64,000 nucleotides of DNA from UBA4416 sp036676295 (GCA_036676295.1 JAKFDE010000016.1:62001-126000), one strand, 5' to 3'; shown: positions 1 through 8,085, counted from the stretch's first letter. The notes: generated by a model not told the origin, from the letters alone. Numbers and translations are program-made.

Positions 1-430
1 TTTTGATGAGAAAATGGGAGATAGAATGGAAGCTAATAAAGACAACAGAGATTCTACTTTAGAGATCATTTCTCAATCATTTAAAAATGCCGATAAATAT
101 TTAAAAGAAAATGGTCGCCCCGGAACCTCTTCATTAATAGTGGCTGGTGCCTGGATAGAAGGCGTTTATATTGCTTGTAACACTGCCAAAGAAACCAAAA
201 GTGAAGCCGTTGTGAAAGAGATCTTTGCTCAAACAGAATCGCTTAGGTATTTAGTTGAATTATTAGAAGCTTCTAAATTATCTGATGATTCAAAATATTT
301 GATTACCGACTTAAAGAATTTGAAAAAAATATTTGATTCAAAGACGGATAACGTATATACCTTAGAATCGATGAAAGAAGTGGATTCCATTATTACAGCT
401 ATCAGAACTAAAGTCGTTTCACCAAAATAA
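1..430 (+). CDS. Hypothetical protein, C-terminal part (5' end outside window)
   Basis: The frame is open from the start of the window: codons before the first ATG (at 14) read F-D-E-K. This is therefore the tail of a longer protein, with about 142 residues visible. It looks mainly helical, lysine- and glutamate-rich, with one small/hydrophobic stretch (SSLIVAGAWIEGVYIA). I recognise no domain. The style resembles uncharacterised Bacteroidota lipoproteins, but that is an impression only, since no N-terminus is visible. Its stop lies 8 nt before the next gene, so the two may be cotranscribed. Confidence 0.7.
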   Translation, partial: FDEKMGDRMEANKDNRDSTLEIISQSFKNADKYLKENGRPGTSSLIVAGAWIEGVYIACNTAKETKSEAVVKEIFAQTESLRYLVELLEASKLSDDSKYLITDLKNLKKIFDSKTDNVYTLESMKEVDSIITAIRTKVVSPK

Positions 431-438
431 GATCTTAA

Positions 439-951
439 ATGCCTGTTATTTTACCTGTTAATGGACATGAGCCTAAATTTGGGGCTAATTGTTTTGTTGC
501 TCCTAATGCTACTATTGTTGGTGATGTGATTTGTGGGGATGAATGTAGTTTTTGGTTCAACGCCGTTATACGAGGTGATGTTAACTCCATTCGATTAGGC
601 AACAAAGTTAATATTCAGGATGGCGCAGTGATTCACTGTACTTATCAAAAAACAAAAGTTAATTTAGGTAATAATGTGTCTGTTGGTCACAATGCCATTG
701 TACACGGATGTACCGTACATGATAATGTATTAATTGGCATGGGCGCCATTGTAATGGATAATTGTGAGATTGGCAGTAATACTATTATTGCAGCCGGTGC
801 CGTGGTTATGGAGGGCACAATTGTGCCAAGCGGGTGTATTTATGCAGGCGTACCGGCTAAAAAAGTAAAAGATATTTCAGAGGAATTAATTAATGGCGAA
901 ATAAACCGCATTGCCAATAATTACTTAATGTATAGTTCCTGGTTTAAATAA
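439..951 (+). CDS. Gamma-carbonic-anhydrase-like left-handed beta-helix protein
   Basis: A 170-residue protein built almost wholly of hexapeptide repeats ([LIV]-G-x4 pattern), the left-handed beta-helix of the PaaY/YrdA/CaiE gamma-carbonic anhydrase family. The three metal-ligand histidines are visible at H66 (AVIHCT), H84 (VGHNAIV) and H89 (IVHGC), and the conserved R-G-D is at 45-47. Length is normal for the family. Members bind zinc or iron; many are proven or suspected carbonic anhydrases, others are of unknown activity, so substrate is not settled. It follows the preceding gene by 8 nt. Confidence 0.9.
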   Translation: MPVILPVNGHEPKFGANCFVAPNATIVGDVICGDECSFWFNAVIRGDVNSIRLGNKVNIQDGAVIHCTYQKTKVNLGNNVSVGHNAIVHGCTVHDNVLIGMGAIVMDNCEIGSNTIIAAGAVVMEGTIVPSGCIYAGVPAKKVKDISEELINGEINRIANNYLMYSSWFK

Positions 952-958
952 ACACTAT

Positions 959-1150
959 CTACTCCTTCAATTTACAAGTAGTTTCGCCGACCGATAAGGA
1001 CTTACAATACTTTTTGGCCTGACTCTTCGTTTTTTCTACTGTTCCTGCATCATATGTGCCGGCAGAACTACTACATTCACAAGTACGCTCTTTTTTACAA
1101 GACACTAAGCTCAAAACGGTTAAAACTGCTGCAATTTTAATGAAGTTCAT
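959..1150 (-). CDS. Small cysteine-rich lipoprotein
   Basis: A 63-residue protein with a signal peptide and lipobox (LSLVSC, cysteine at residue 18) followed by KKERTCECSSS. The mature part is only about 45 residues with four further cysteines, suggesting disulfides in the periplasm or on the outer membrane. I chose the ATG at 1150 because it places the signal peptide at the N-terminus; an upstream in-frame ATG at 1183 would add 11 residues. It is convergent with the carbonic-anhydrase-like gene, 7 nt apart. No function is recognised. Confidence 0.72.
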   Translation of the reverse strand: MNFIKIAAVLTVLSLVSCKKERTCECSSSAGTYDAGTVEKTKSQAKKYCKSLSVGETTCKLKE

Positions 1151-1199
1151 AGATATTTGGTTTAATAGCGCTAAAATAAACAAATAATAGTTCTAAAAT

Positions 1200-1230
1200 T
1201 TGGATTTTAATGGCTAAGGCCATATATTTG
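1200..1230 (+). promoter_or_regulatory. Promoter of rpsU (TTG - 20 nt - TATATTTG)
   Basis: TTG at 1200-1202 (TTTG from 1199) and TATATTTG at 1223-1230 match the -33/-7 consensus of Bacteroidota sigma-ABfr promoters, with a 20-nt spacer. Transcription should start near 1234, giving a leader of about 30 nt before the rpsU ATG. Confidence 0.72.
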
Positions 1231-1263
1231 CCCTCCAAAATTTAAATTAAATAAAAATATAAA

Positions 1264-1458
1264 ATGTTATTAGTAGCAGTAAAAGAAGGTGAAAGCATTG
1301 AAAAAGCTTTAAAAAAGTTCAAAAAGAAATTTGAAAAAACTGGTGTTGTAAAACAATTGCGTTCTCGTAAGAACTTTGAAAAGCCGTCTATAACCAAAAG
1401 ACAGACTAAGATCAAAGCTGTTTACAAGCAACAAATGCAACTTGGTTTAGGAGACTAA
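1264..1458 (+). CDS. rpsU: 30S ribosomal protein bS21
   Basis: A 64-residue basic protein starting MLLVAVKEGESIEKALKKFK, the hallmark N-terminus of bS21, with the usual lysine/arginine-rich tail. bS21 sits on the 30S platform near the anti-Shine-Dalgarno end of 16S rRNA and affects initiation. The gene has a consensus promoter upstream and a strong hairpin terminator downstream, followed immediately by the xerC-like gene and hpf. This rpsU-xerC-hpf order is common in Bacteroidota. Length is normal. Confidence 0.97.
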   Translation: MLLVAVKEGESIEKALKKFKKKFEKTGVVKQLRSRKNFEKPSITKRQTKIKAVYKQQMQLGLGD

Positions 1459-1484
1459 ACTTCTTTTCACAAAAATTATACTTC

Positions 1485-1540
1485 AACCTAAGGGTATTTC
1501 GAATTTTTAAAAGTAAATTCGTTATACCCTTAGGTTTTTT
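1485..1540 (+). terminator. Rho-independent terminator after rpsU, abutting the next start codon
   Basis: 13-bp perfect arms (AACCTAAGGGTAT at 1485-1497 and its complement at 1524-1536), a TT/TT mismatch, then a further 7-bp stem (CGAATTT 1500-1506 with AAATTCG 1515-1521) and an 8-nt loop. A T-run ends at 1540. The ATG of the recombinase is at 1541, with no spacer. Confidence 0.88.
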
Positions 1541-2434
1541 ATGTCCAGTCAACACCTATCCGCTTTTTATGATTACTTAGAGTTTGTCAAAAAATACTCT
1601 AAGCACACTTCGGTGTCTTATAAAAACGATATTGAACAGTTCCTGCTTTTTATAACAGCAAGTGATAAGTCTTTAACTGAAAAGGACATTAATTATCAAC
1701 ATATCAGAGCTTGGGTAACCCATTTATTATCCAATAAAATTTCAGCCAAAAGTGTTAACCGAAAATTATCGGCCTTAAAAAGTTTCTTCAAATTTTTGCA
1801 GGTACAGCAAGTTATTGACGTTAACCCAATGTCAAAAATTTCGGGACCAAAAACACCTAAACGTTTACCTGTATTTGTAGATGAACACCAAATGGAAAAT
1901 CTATTTCAAGAGGTGCAATTTGAAGATGGCTTCAATGGCTTAAGAGATAAATTAATATTAGATATTTTATACCAAACCGGCGTAAGACGCTCTGAATTAA
2001 GCCATTTAAAAGAGTCTGACGTTGATCTGTTCGAGTCAACTATCAAAGTTTTAGGCAAAAGAAATAAAGAACGAATAATTCCAATTTCTTTATCATTAAA
2101 ACGTAACCTTGAAAGCTATTTTCAAGTAAAACAGAACAAATGCTTAGTTAACCCAATTTTGTTAGTAAACGAAAAAGCAGAAGCTCTTAAAGATCAAGCA
2201 ATATATAATATCGTTAAAAAGTATCTGTCTCAAATTACCAGTATACAAAAAAAGAGTCCACACGTTCTTAGACATACATTCGCTACTCACTTATTAAATA
2301 ACGGTGCAGACATTAATGCGGTAAAAGATCTGTTAGGGCATGCTAATTTAAGTGCTACCCAAATTTACACGCATAACACCATTGATAAATTGAAAAAATC
2401 ATACAAACAAGCACACCCCAGAGGAGACAATTAA
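1541..2434 (+). CDS. xerC: Tyrosine recombinase, XerC/XerD type
   Basis: A 297-residue site-specific recombinase. An N-terminal SAM-like core-binding domain (about 1-90) precedes the catalytic domain. All active-site residues are visible: R149 (TGVRRSEL), K173 (GKRNKER), H241 and R244 (HVLRHTFATHLL), H267 (LLGHANLS) and the nucleophile Y276 (QIYTH). Length and position between rpsU and hpf fit the chromosomal Xer protein that resolves chromosome dimers in Bacteroidota, rather than a mobile integrase. Whether it is the XerC or XerD partner cannot be told here. Its ATG directly follows the rpsU terminator, so expression may depend on read-through. Confidence 0.92.
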   Translation: MSSQHLSAFYDYLEFVKKYSKHTSVSYKNDIEQFLLFITASDKSLTEKDINYQHIRAWVTHLLSNKISAKSVNRKLSALKSFFKFLQVQQVIDVNPMSKISGPKTPKRLPVFVDEHQMENLFQEVQFEDGFNGLRDKLILDILYQTGVRRSELSHLKESDVDLFESTIKVLGKRNKERIIPISLSLKRNLESYFQVKQNKCLVNPILLVNEKAEALKDQAIYNIVKKYLSQITSIQKKSPHVLRHTFATHLLNNGADINAVKDLLGHANLSATQIYTHNTIDKLKKSYKQAHPRGDN

Positions 2435-2480
2435 ATTATTATATTATTAACTTAAAACAAAACCGGGAGGATTAATTATT

Positions 2481-2789
2481 ATGACAACGAACATTCAATC
2501 AGTGCATTTTGATGCAGACACAAAATTAATTGATTTTGCTAACGAAAAAGTAAACAAACTAAAAACCTTTTATGATGGCCTTATAAATGGCGAAGTAGTT
2601 ATGCGATTGGACAAATCGACGACGAGTGAGAATAAATTAGTAGAAATTAAACTACATGCCAAAGGGCAAGAATTCTTCTCCAAAAAGCAATCAGCATCTT
2701 TCGAAGAATCTATTGATTTAAGTTGTGAAGCATTAAAATCTCAGATTAAAAAACATAAAGAGAAAGTGTTAGATAGTCAACAACAATAA
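2481..2789 (+). CDS. hpf: Ribosome hibernation-promoting factor, short form
   Basis: A 102-residue HPF/RaiA-family protein with the typical N-terminal MTTNIQSVHFDADTKLIDFA and a basic C-terminus. Such proteins bind the 30S decoding centre in starved cells, and the short form usually works with a partner to form 100S dimers. An unusually good Shine-Dalgarno for this phylum (GGGAGG at 2465-2470) lies 10 nt before the ATG. It is the last gene before a strong terminator and 46 nt downstream of the recombinase. In many relatives tRNA genes and tuf follow; here they do not. Confidence 0.9.
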   Translation: MTTNIQSVHFDADTKLIDFANEKVNKLKTFYDGLINGEVVMRLDKSTTSENKLVEIKLHAKGQEFFSKKQSASFEESIDLSCEALKSQIKKHKEKVLDSQQQ

Positions 2790-2812
2790 TTTTAACATTT
2801 TCGTCAATCTTT

Positions 2813-2844
2813 AAAAAAGGAGCAAAGCAATTTGCTCCTTTTTT
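2813..2844 (+). terminator. Rho-independent terminator after hpf
   Basis: 14-bp perfect arms (2813-2826 and 2831-2844) around a GCAA tetraloop, with GGAGC/GCTCC in the stem and a T-run at the end. It lies 23 nt after the hpf stop. Confidence 0.9.
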
Positions 2845-2922
2845 GTTTATACACCAATCTATTACTTATCAAAAAGAATTCAATAACAACCCCCATTCTT
2901 GTTTCTTTTGCTAAATTTGACG

Positions 2923-4464
2923 GTGCAAAAAAAACCTAAAATAAACATCATTGGCGCCGGAATTTCGGGCTTATGTGCGGGTGCTTATTTGCAAATGAGT
3001 GGTTTTGAAACCCAGATCTTCGAGAAACATTCCATACCAGGAGGTTTATGTACCAGCTGGCAAAAAGGTGAATTTACTATTGATGGTTGTGCGCACTGGA
3101 TCTTAGGATCAGATAAAGGAAGTGGATTTTATCACATGTGGTCAGAGTTATTGGATCTTGAATCCATTCCATTTCACCATCATGATATTCGCATCTCAGT
3201 TGAATTAAAAAACAACGCCGATAAATACGGTAACAAAATTTTCAACGTCTATACAAATCTTGATAAACTCAGAGATTATTTATTGGATCTTTCTCCGGAA
3301 GACTCTAAAGTAATTCACTCATTTATCAATGATATCAGAGTGTTACAAAATTACGAGTTACCTCCGGTAATGGATAAGCTGCCTTTGATTCCTTCTATTA
3401 TCAGAGGAATTAAAATGACCCGTTACCTTAAATTTTTGTTCATTTTAATGAAACAAAAAAAACAAAGCAATTACGACTTAGCCAAAAAATTTAAAAGCCC
3501 GTTTTTAAAAGAAGGATTTGAAATGTTATTTGATGGGCAAGAAGTAAAAATGCTTGTATTTAATTTTCCGCACGCTGTGTTTGATCAAAAGAGTGCCGGC
3601 TATCCTATAGGAGGCTCTTTAAGCTGGGCTCAACGTATTGCAGATAAATACGAAGCCTTAGGAGGTAAAATACATTACAATACACCTGTAAAAAAAATAT
3701 TAACTGAAAATGATCAGGCAAAAGGTCTTTTGGTTCGTAATGATGTGACTCATTATTGCGATGCAGTTTTATCTGCCGCAGATTGGTATAAAACTGTGTT
3801 TGAATATTTAGACGGAAAATATGTTGATGAAAAAATCCTGAAGTTAAAAGAAGGAAAGGTCATTGATGTGTACTACTCTATTTTATTAGTTTCGTTTGGA
3901 TTGAAAAAAATGTACAAAGAGCATCCACATTTTTATCGTTTTCCTACTCCTGTAAAATTAGAATCGCCTTGTGGTACAACTTGGGAGAGATTAGAAACAC
4001 ATTTTTATAACTACGACCCTACTCTGGCTCCTGCGGGTAAAACCGTTATGGCTTGTAGCTTCTATACCACTAACGGTGCTTACTGGATCGATCTACGTAA
4101 AAATCATCGCGCTAAATACCGTGAAGAAAAAATAAAATTCACGAATTCGTTAATTGAATTATTGGAACTAAAATTCCCGGGTATTAAAGATGATATTGAA
4201 GAAGTTGATTTTGCAACACCTGCAACCGTATTACGTTATACCAATAACTGGCAAGGCAGTGCACAAGGCTGGTTACCGGGAGAAAACATTGTAGCGCCAT
4301 CTCCTGTAAAATTCACATTACCAAAACTCAACAATTTTTTCTATGCCAGCCATTGGGGACGACCAGGCGGCGGCATACCCGTTGCTATTAACCAAGGCCG
4401 TGATGTGGCTAAGTTGATCAGTAAAAAATATGGTAAAGAATTTAAAGGGGAAAAGAAAAACTAA
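2923..4464 (+). CDS. FAD-dependent phytoene-desaturase/retinol-saturase-like oxidoreductase
   Basis: About 513 residues of the CrtI/RetSat-type amine-oxidase superfamily. The dinucleotide-binding motif IIGAGISGLCAGAYL lies at the N-terminus, followed by the family's E-K-H..PGGLCTSW and IDGCAHWI signatures and a C-terminal GRPGGGIPVAINQGRDVA that closes the FAD site. Members act on polyenes, retinoids or lipids; the substrate is unknown and no other carotenoid gene is nearby. No ATG precedes the FAD motif: GTG at 2923 is preferred, TTG at 2899 is the alternative. A TAAATTTG element (2912-2919) ends 3 nt before this GTG, which would suggest a leaderless message or a chance match. Confidence 0.85.
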   Translation: MQKKPKINIIGAGISGLCAGAYLQMSGFETQIFEKHSIPGGLCTSWQKGEFTIDGCAHWILGSDKGSGFYHMWSELLDLESIPFHHHDIRISVELKNNADKYGNKIFNVYTNLDKLRDYLLDLSPEDSKVIHSFINDIRVLQNYELPPVMDKLPLIPSIIRGIKMTRYLKFLFILMKQKKQSNYDLAKKFKSPFLKEGFEMLFDGQEVKMLVFNFPHAVFDQKSAGYPIGGSLSWAQRIADKYEALGGKIHYNTPVKKILTENDQAKGLLVRNDVTHYCDAVLSAADWYKTVFEYLDGKYVDEKILKLKEGKVIDVYYSILLVSFGLKKMYKEHPHFYRFPTPVKLESPCGTTWERLETHFYNYDPTLAPAGKTVMACSFYTTNGAYWIDLRKNHRAKYREEKIKFTNSLIELLELKFPGIKDDIEEVDFATPATVLRYTNNWQGSAQGWLPGENIVAPSPVKFTLPKLNNFFYASHWGRPGGGIPVAINQGRDVAKLISKKYGKEFKGEKKN

Positions 4465-5483
4465 ACTATCTCTGAATATTTTTTAATTCCTTTTACAAAA
4501 TGCAAGAATACAATATTTTGTTTAAGCACTCCTGTTGTTGCATAATCAAAACCTTTCATTTTCCTCATTGTACGGCGTTTTTTCAAAGTAGAAGATAAGT
4601 GCGCATAAAACGAAAAATGTGCTTTTAAAACAGCAATGCAATGCGAACCGTGACCTTCCAATAAGAACTTAGTGCCCGCAACTCCATCTAATACTAAACG
4701 GTACATGATCTTTAAAAATAAAAATCGTGGGCTGGCATTTTTAGTAAGAGTAATAAGGTTATTCCTAAAATTCAAAAATGTTTTCCTAGGGCTCAATTTA
4801 TTCAGAGTTCCACCACCAACGTGATAGATAACAGATTTGGGTTCTACATACACTTTATAGCCAATATTTTTCATTCGCCAACACAGGTCAATTTCTTCCA
4901 TGTGCGCAAAATAATCATCATCAAAACCATTCACTTTCCAAAAAGCTTCTGCTCTAACAAACATACAAGCACCCGTTGCCCAAAAAACTTCTTTAGCGTC
5001 ATCGTATTGATGAGTATCGTTTTCCAATTCATTAAATATTCTTCCTCTGCAAAACGGGTAGCCGTATTTATCAATAAAACCACCTGCTGCACCGGCATAT
5101 TCAAATTTTTGAGGGGTTTTGTAATCCAATATTTTAGGTTGGCAAGCGGCAATTGTTTTGTCAGCATCCATTAAACTAACAATAGGATCGATCCAATTTT
5201 CAGTTACTTCTACATCAGAATTCAAAAGAATATAATATTCTTCTTTAACTTGTTTTAAAGCAATATTATAACCTGTAGCATAACCACTATTATCTGAATT
5301 AAGAATAATTGAAACCTGAGGAAAATTCAACTTCACATAATTGACGCTATCATCCGTAGACAGATTATCGGCAACATATATCTTAGCAGAAGGGGAATTT
5401 TTAATAACGGTTGGCAAAAACTTTTCTAAAAAACTTTTTCCATTCCAATTCAGTATAACAACAGCAACTTTAAACTGATCCAT
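4461..5483 (-). CDS. Family 2 glycosyltransferase
   Basis: A 340-residue GT-A-fold inverting transferase. The start VAVVILNWNGKSFLEKFLP, the nucleotide-sugar aspartates in VADNLSTDDS and LLNSDVEVT (the DxD-type motif), and the later ATGACMFVRAEAFWKVNGFDD and HMEEIDLCWR segments are typical of rhamnosyltransferase-like GT2 enzymes. No transmembrane span precedes the domain; the C-terminal part has hydrophobic stretches that could bind the inner membrane. It probably adds a sugar to a surface polysaccharide, with donor and acceptor unknown. It overlaps the stop of the convergent oxidoreductase by 4 nt and follows the GWxTD gene by 4 nt. Confidence 0.9.
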   Translation of the reverse strand: MDQFKVAVVILNWNGKSFLEKFLPTVIKNSPSAKIYVADNLSTDDSVNYVKLNFPQVSIILNSDNSGYATGYNIALKQVKEEYYILLNSDVEVTENWIDPIVSLMDADKTIAACQPKILDYKTPQKFEYAGAAGGFIDKYGYPFCRGRIFNELENDTHQYDDAKEVFWATGACMFVRAEAFWKVNGFDDDYFAHMEEIDLCWRMKNIGYKVYVEPKSVIYHVGGGTLNKLSPRKTFLNFRNNLITLTKNASPRFLFLKIMYRLVLDGVAGTKFLLEGHGSHCIAVLKAHFSFYAHLSSTLKKRRTMRKMKGFDYATTGVLKQNIVFLHFVKGIKKYSEIV

Positions 5484-5487
5484 TTAA

Positions 5488-6978
5488 TTATCTAGGATTA
5501 TTAAAGTTGTCTTCCACATTATTTCCGTATGAGTTTGTTGGCTTAGTATCATCTAAGTTATTAGACTGTTCGGAACGACGCATTAATTTATATTTCCATC
5601 GTTCATCATACATCTCACCTTTCACATCACTATGAATCAATTGATAGCAATCATCTGCGATGGCAAAATTAGCAAATACAAATTTTTTGTTGCTAAAGAA
5701 TCTTCCGGTAGTTTTATCATACAACCTGTAATATTGCCATACTTCGTAAGGATAGGTGTTGGGCTCGCTATTTACCTGATTACGTTGATTAGGTTTCCCG
5801 TATTGTAAATACACACGACCTCTATCGGTATAATAACCTTTTTGTTTACCACATTTTAACAGGGCATTTGCTTCTAACACGGATTGGTAATAAGTCTTCC
5901 ATATCTTTAACGGATCCAAGCTATCTCCTGCCTCTGCTTTCCAGTAATCAATTAAATAACCACGCATCAAATTCGGGTCTTTTTTTACAATTTGTGTTTG
6001 TTGCCATTCTCTTTCTTTAATTGAAGATCTTGGCCACAAGCATTCTACAAACTGTTTCAATGTATCACTACTTTGATATGCATTAAAAAATTCTTCGATC
6101 GTATTTATTTTAATAGGAGTGTTTTCTGCCGATACAGACAAATCCTCTTTACTATCGCTCTGACGTTGGAAAAACCATTTTTTTTGCAACTGAATGATAT
6201 TGGCAGAATCTTTTATTTCTATTACTAAATTGTAATTACCCGATGGTAGCATAGTAATATCTAATTGTGCTAATAACGGATTTACTACATTTCCATGTTG
6301 TTTTTGAAAACCTGCTAAATCTCTTTGTTTTGCTAAAGACTCACTATTTTCAAGATAATACGAATAAACAAATTTTGATTTTTTACCCAATACAGAATCA
6401 ACATTATAGGCTTCCATATAAAATTTAAGGCTATTTTGAGATTTAGGGAAGTAGTTAATGTTATATGGGATCAGCTCATACCCATTTTTGGAAGTAGCTG
6501 TAGGAGACGAAATTTTAGTGAAAGATTCGAGAATCTGAATATCGGAAGCGTATATTTTTTTTTCTCGGTTAAACAGAATATTAATTTTTTCGCTGTGGGT
6601 TGTTTTAATATCAGGATAAGCATTATCAGTTACCACTAACTCTAATGTATAGCTCCCATTTTCCAGAGAAAAACGTTGATTATCAATAAAAGACGGCAAG
6701 TGTAACGTATCATTTGCCTTAGGGCTCATTAAGTTATAATTAGATGCTTTTACAATATCAGCACCCTTAATTATCTTCCATGATACATTAATACTGGCTT
6801 GATAGCTACCATTGGAAGGCAAAAACTTAACACTATTACCCGAAATAGTTAAATAAGTCTCTAAATAAGGTTTAGAGCTAGGAGTGTTAAATACCCCATA
6901 ATTGAAATAAACAGTCACCTTTGAAAGCAACACACTGCTTAATAAAAGGAAAAATAATGTGAGAAAACGTTGCATCAT
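5488..6978 (-). CDS. Secreted GWxTD-domain protein
   Basis: A 496-residue protein with a cleavable signal peptide (MMQRFLTLFFLLLSSVLLS) and a C-terminal GWxTD domain. The motif occurs as GYYTDRGRVYLQYGKPN, so the namesake tryptophan is tyrosine while TDRGRVY..YGKP is kept. The middle of the protein looks like beta-sandwich repeats. GWxTD proteins are widespread in Bacteroidota and Acidobacteriota and their function is unknown; export to the periplasm or surface is inferred from the signal peptide. The gene is 4 nt upstream of the GT2 gene on the same strand and probably in one operon with it. Confidence 0.85.
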   Translation of the reverse strand: MMQRFLTLFFLLLSSVLLSKVTVYFNYGVFNTPSSKPYLETYLTISGNSVKFLPSNGSYQASINVSWKIIKGADIVKASNYNLMSPKANDTLHLPSFIDNQRFSLENGSYTLELVVTDNAYPDIKTTHSEKINILFNREKKIYASDIQILESFTKISSPTATSKNGYELIPYNINYFPKSQNSLKFYMEAYNVDSVLGKKSKFVYSYYLENSESLAKQRDLAGFQKQHGNVVNPLLAQLDITMLPSGNYNLVIEIKDSANIIQLQKKWFFQRQSDSKEDLSVSAENTPIKINTIEEFFNAYQSSDTLKQFVECLWPRSSIKEREWQQTQIVKKDPNLMRGYLIDYWKAEAGDSLDPLKIWKTYYQSVLEANALLKCGKQKGYYTDRGRVYLQYGKPNQRNQVNSEPNTYPYEVWQYYRLYDKTTGRFFSNKKFVFANFAIADDCYQLIHSDVKGEMYDERWKYKLMRRSEQSNNLDDTKPTNSYGNNVEDNFNNPR

Positions 6979-7052
6979 AAAGCATTTACATGGTTTTGCG
7001 AGGATGTAAATCTACTGTAAAGTTAGTGATAAAAAATATTTTTAAAAATTAC

Positions 7053-7081
7053 TTGTGGAATAAAAAAAAGTATTAATTTTG
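7053..7081 (+). promoter_or_regulatory. Promoter of tRNA-Ser (TTG - 18 nt - TAATTTTG)
   Basis: TTG at 7053-7055 and TAATTTTG at 7074-7081, spacer 18 nt, fit the Bacteroidota -33/-7 consensus. The tRNA body starts 9 nt downstream. Confidence 0.65.
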
Positions 7082-7089
7082 TCCCCTCT

Positions 7090-7174
7090 GGAGAAATGGC
7101 AGAGTGGTCGATTGCGGCAGTCTTGAAAACTGTTGAACCGTGAGGTTCCTGGGGTTCGAATCCCTATTTCTCCG
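7090..7174 (+). tRNA. tRNA-Ser (anticodon TGA)
   Basis: An 85-nt class II tRNA. The acceptor stem pairs GGAGAAA (7090-7096) with TTTCTCC (7167-7173), with discriminator G at 7174. The anticodon TGA is at 7124-7126, flanked by T33 and purine 37, and a long variable arm (GAACCGTGAGGTTC) is followed by the T-arm GGGTTCGAATCCC. The CCA end is not encoded. A promoter precedes it and a hairpin terminator follows. Confidence 0.95.
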
Positions 7175-7184
7175 CTGATAAAAG

Positions 7185-7210
7185 GGCTTTACATTTGTAA
7201 AGCCTTTTTT
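7185..7210 (+). terminator. Rho-independent terminator after tRNA-Ser
   Basis: 8-bp stem GGCTTTAC (7185-7192) with GTAAAGCC (7197-7204), loop ATTT, followed by TTTTTT. Confidence 0.85.
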
Positions 7211-7246
7211 ATTTTCAGACTTTATTTCAAAATGAAAAAAATTACG

Positions 7247-7309
7247 ATCCCCTCGGAAAAAACTGTTGAACCGTGAGGTTCCTGGGGTTCCCCCGATGGG
7301 GCTATTTCT
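7247..7309 (+). pseudogene. Decayed second copy of tRNA-Ser (5' half deleted)
   Basis: Thirty-two bases (7259-7290) are identical to 7126-7157 of the intact tRNA-Ser, from just after the anticodon to the T-loop. The conserved GAATCC is then replaced by CCCCGATGGGG, after which CTATTTCT resembles the tRNA 3' end again. Upstream, TCCCCTCGGA resembles the bases just before and at the start of the intact gene (TCCCCTCTGGAG). The acceptor and D-arm region between them is missing, so it cannot fold as a tRNA. It also has its own terminator. Confidence 0.75.
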
Positions 7310-7317
7310 TGACTGGT

Positions 7318-7358
7318 AAAAAACCTAAACCCTTTACTAATAATTGTTTAGGTTTTTT
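7318..7358 (+). terminator. Terminator after the tRNA-Ser remnant
   Basis: 13-bp perfect arms: AAAAAACCTAAAC at 7318-7330 and GTTTAGGTTTTTT at 7346-7358, with a 15-nt loop and continuing T-run. Its sequence differs from the terminator after the intact tRNA. Confidence 0.85.
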
Positions 7359-7377
7359 TATTTTTAATATTTCCCCC

Positions 7378-7399
7378 TATATTCACCAAGGTGAATATA
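7378..7399. promoter_or_regulatory. 22-bp inverted repeat upstream of the carbonic anhydrase gene
   Basis: A perfect dyad: 10-bp arms TATATTCACC and GGTGAATATA around a central AA. It lies 50 bp before the ATG of the beta-carbonic anhydrase and has no T-run, so it looks like a protein-binding operator rather than a terminator. The cognate factor is unknown. Confidence 0.5.
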
Positions 7400-7449
7400 A
7401 AAATGGGTTCTTAATCAACTTGCTATGTGAATTCAAAAAAAATAAAACT

Positions 7450-8085
7450 ATGACGACCTACGAACAGATTTTTGAAAATAATAGATCATGGATTGAATCA
7501 AAAAAAGTAAATGATACACATTTTTTTGAAAAACTATCCAAAGAACAACATCCTGAATATTTATACATTGGTTGCAGCGATAGTCGAGTAACTGCCGAAG
7601 AGATGATGGGCGCAGAACCCGGAGAGATATTCGTACACCGTAATGTGGCTAATTTGGTACATGCTACCGATTTAAATGTTATGTCTGTAATAAATTATGC
7701 CGTAAGAAATTTAGAAGTGAAGCATATTGTAGTATGTGGCCATTATAATTGTGGGGGCATAAAAGCAGCCATGCAACCTAAAGACATGGGGATCCTCAAT
7801 CCTTGGTTAAGAGGTATCAGAGATGTTTACCGTATACATAAAGACGAATTAAATGCTATTACTAATGAAGGCGAACGTTACAACAGATTAGTTGAATTAA
7901 ATGTGCAGGAGCAATGTATTAATGTAATTAAAACAGCAGTTGTACAAAAAACATATATCAAAAGTGGTTATCCAATAGTGCATGGATGGATACTAGACAT
8001 TAAGACAGGAAAACTAATTGATCTGAATCTTGACTTTAAAAAAATACTAAAAGATATTCAGGAAATTTACAACTTAACGGAGTAG
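7450..8085 (+). CDS. can: Beta-class carbonic anhydrase
   Basis: A 211-residue cytosolic zinc enzyme interconverting CO2 and bicarbonate. The zinc ligands and catalytic pair are visible: C42, D44 and R46 in IGCSDSRV, and H98 and C101 in VCGHYNCGG. The start is taken at ATG 7450, which gives the usual N-terminus MTTYEQIFENNRSWIE. The frame stays open upstream into the tRNA remnant, but those codons do not look like protein. A 22-bp dyad lies just upstream. A SulP transporter that could carry bicarbonate is encoded 27 kb away, so no operon link can be claimed. Confidence 0.95.
   Translation: MTTYEQIFENNRSWIESKKVNDTHFFEKLSKEQHPEYLYIGCSDSRVTAEEMMGAEPGEIFVHRNVANLVHATDLNVMSVINYAVRNLEVKHIVVCGHYNCGGIKAAMQPKDMGILNPWLRGIRDVYRIHKDELNAITNEGERYNRLVELNVQEQCINVIKTAVVQKTYIKSGYPIVHGWILDIKTGKLIDLNLDFKKILKDIQEIYNLTE

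Noticed and set aside
4821..5174. Plus-strand frame inside the GT2 gene (and many similar frames across the window)
   Set aside because: Shadow of a conserved gene on the other strand; no motif or promoter of its own.
7126..7290. Integration (att) site at tRNA-Ser
   Set aside because: The direct repeat does not include the tRNA 3' end, the copies are 133 bp apart, and no integrase or element lies between; the xerC-like gene 5 kb away looks like a housekeeping Xer.
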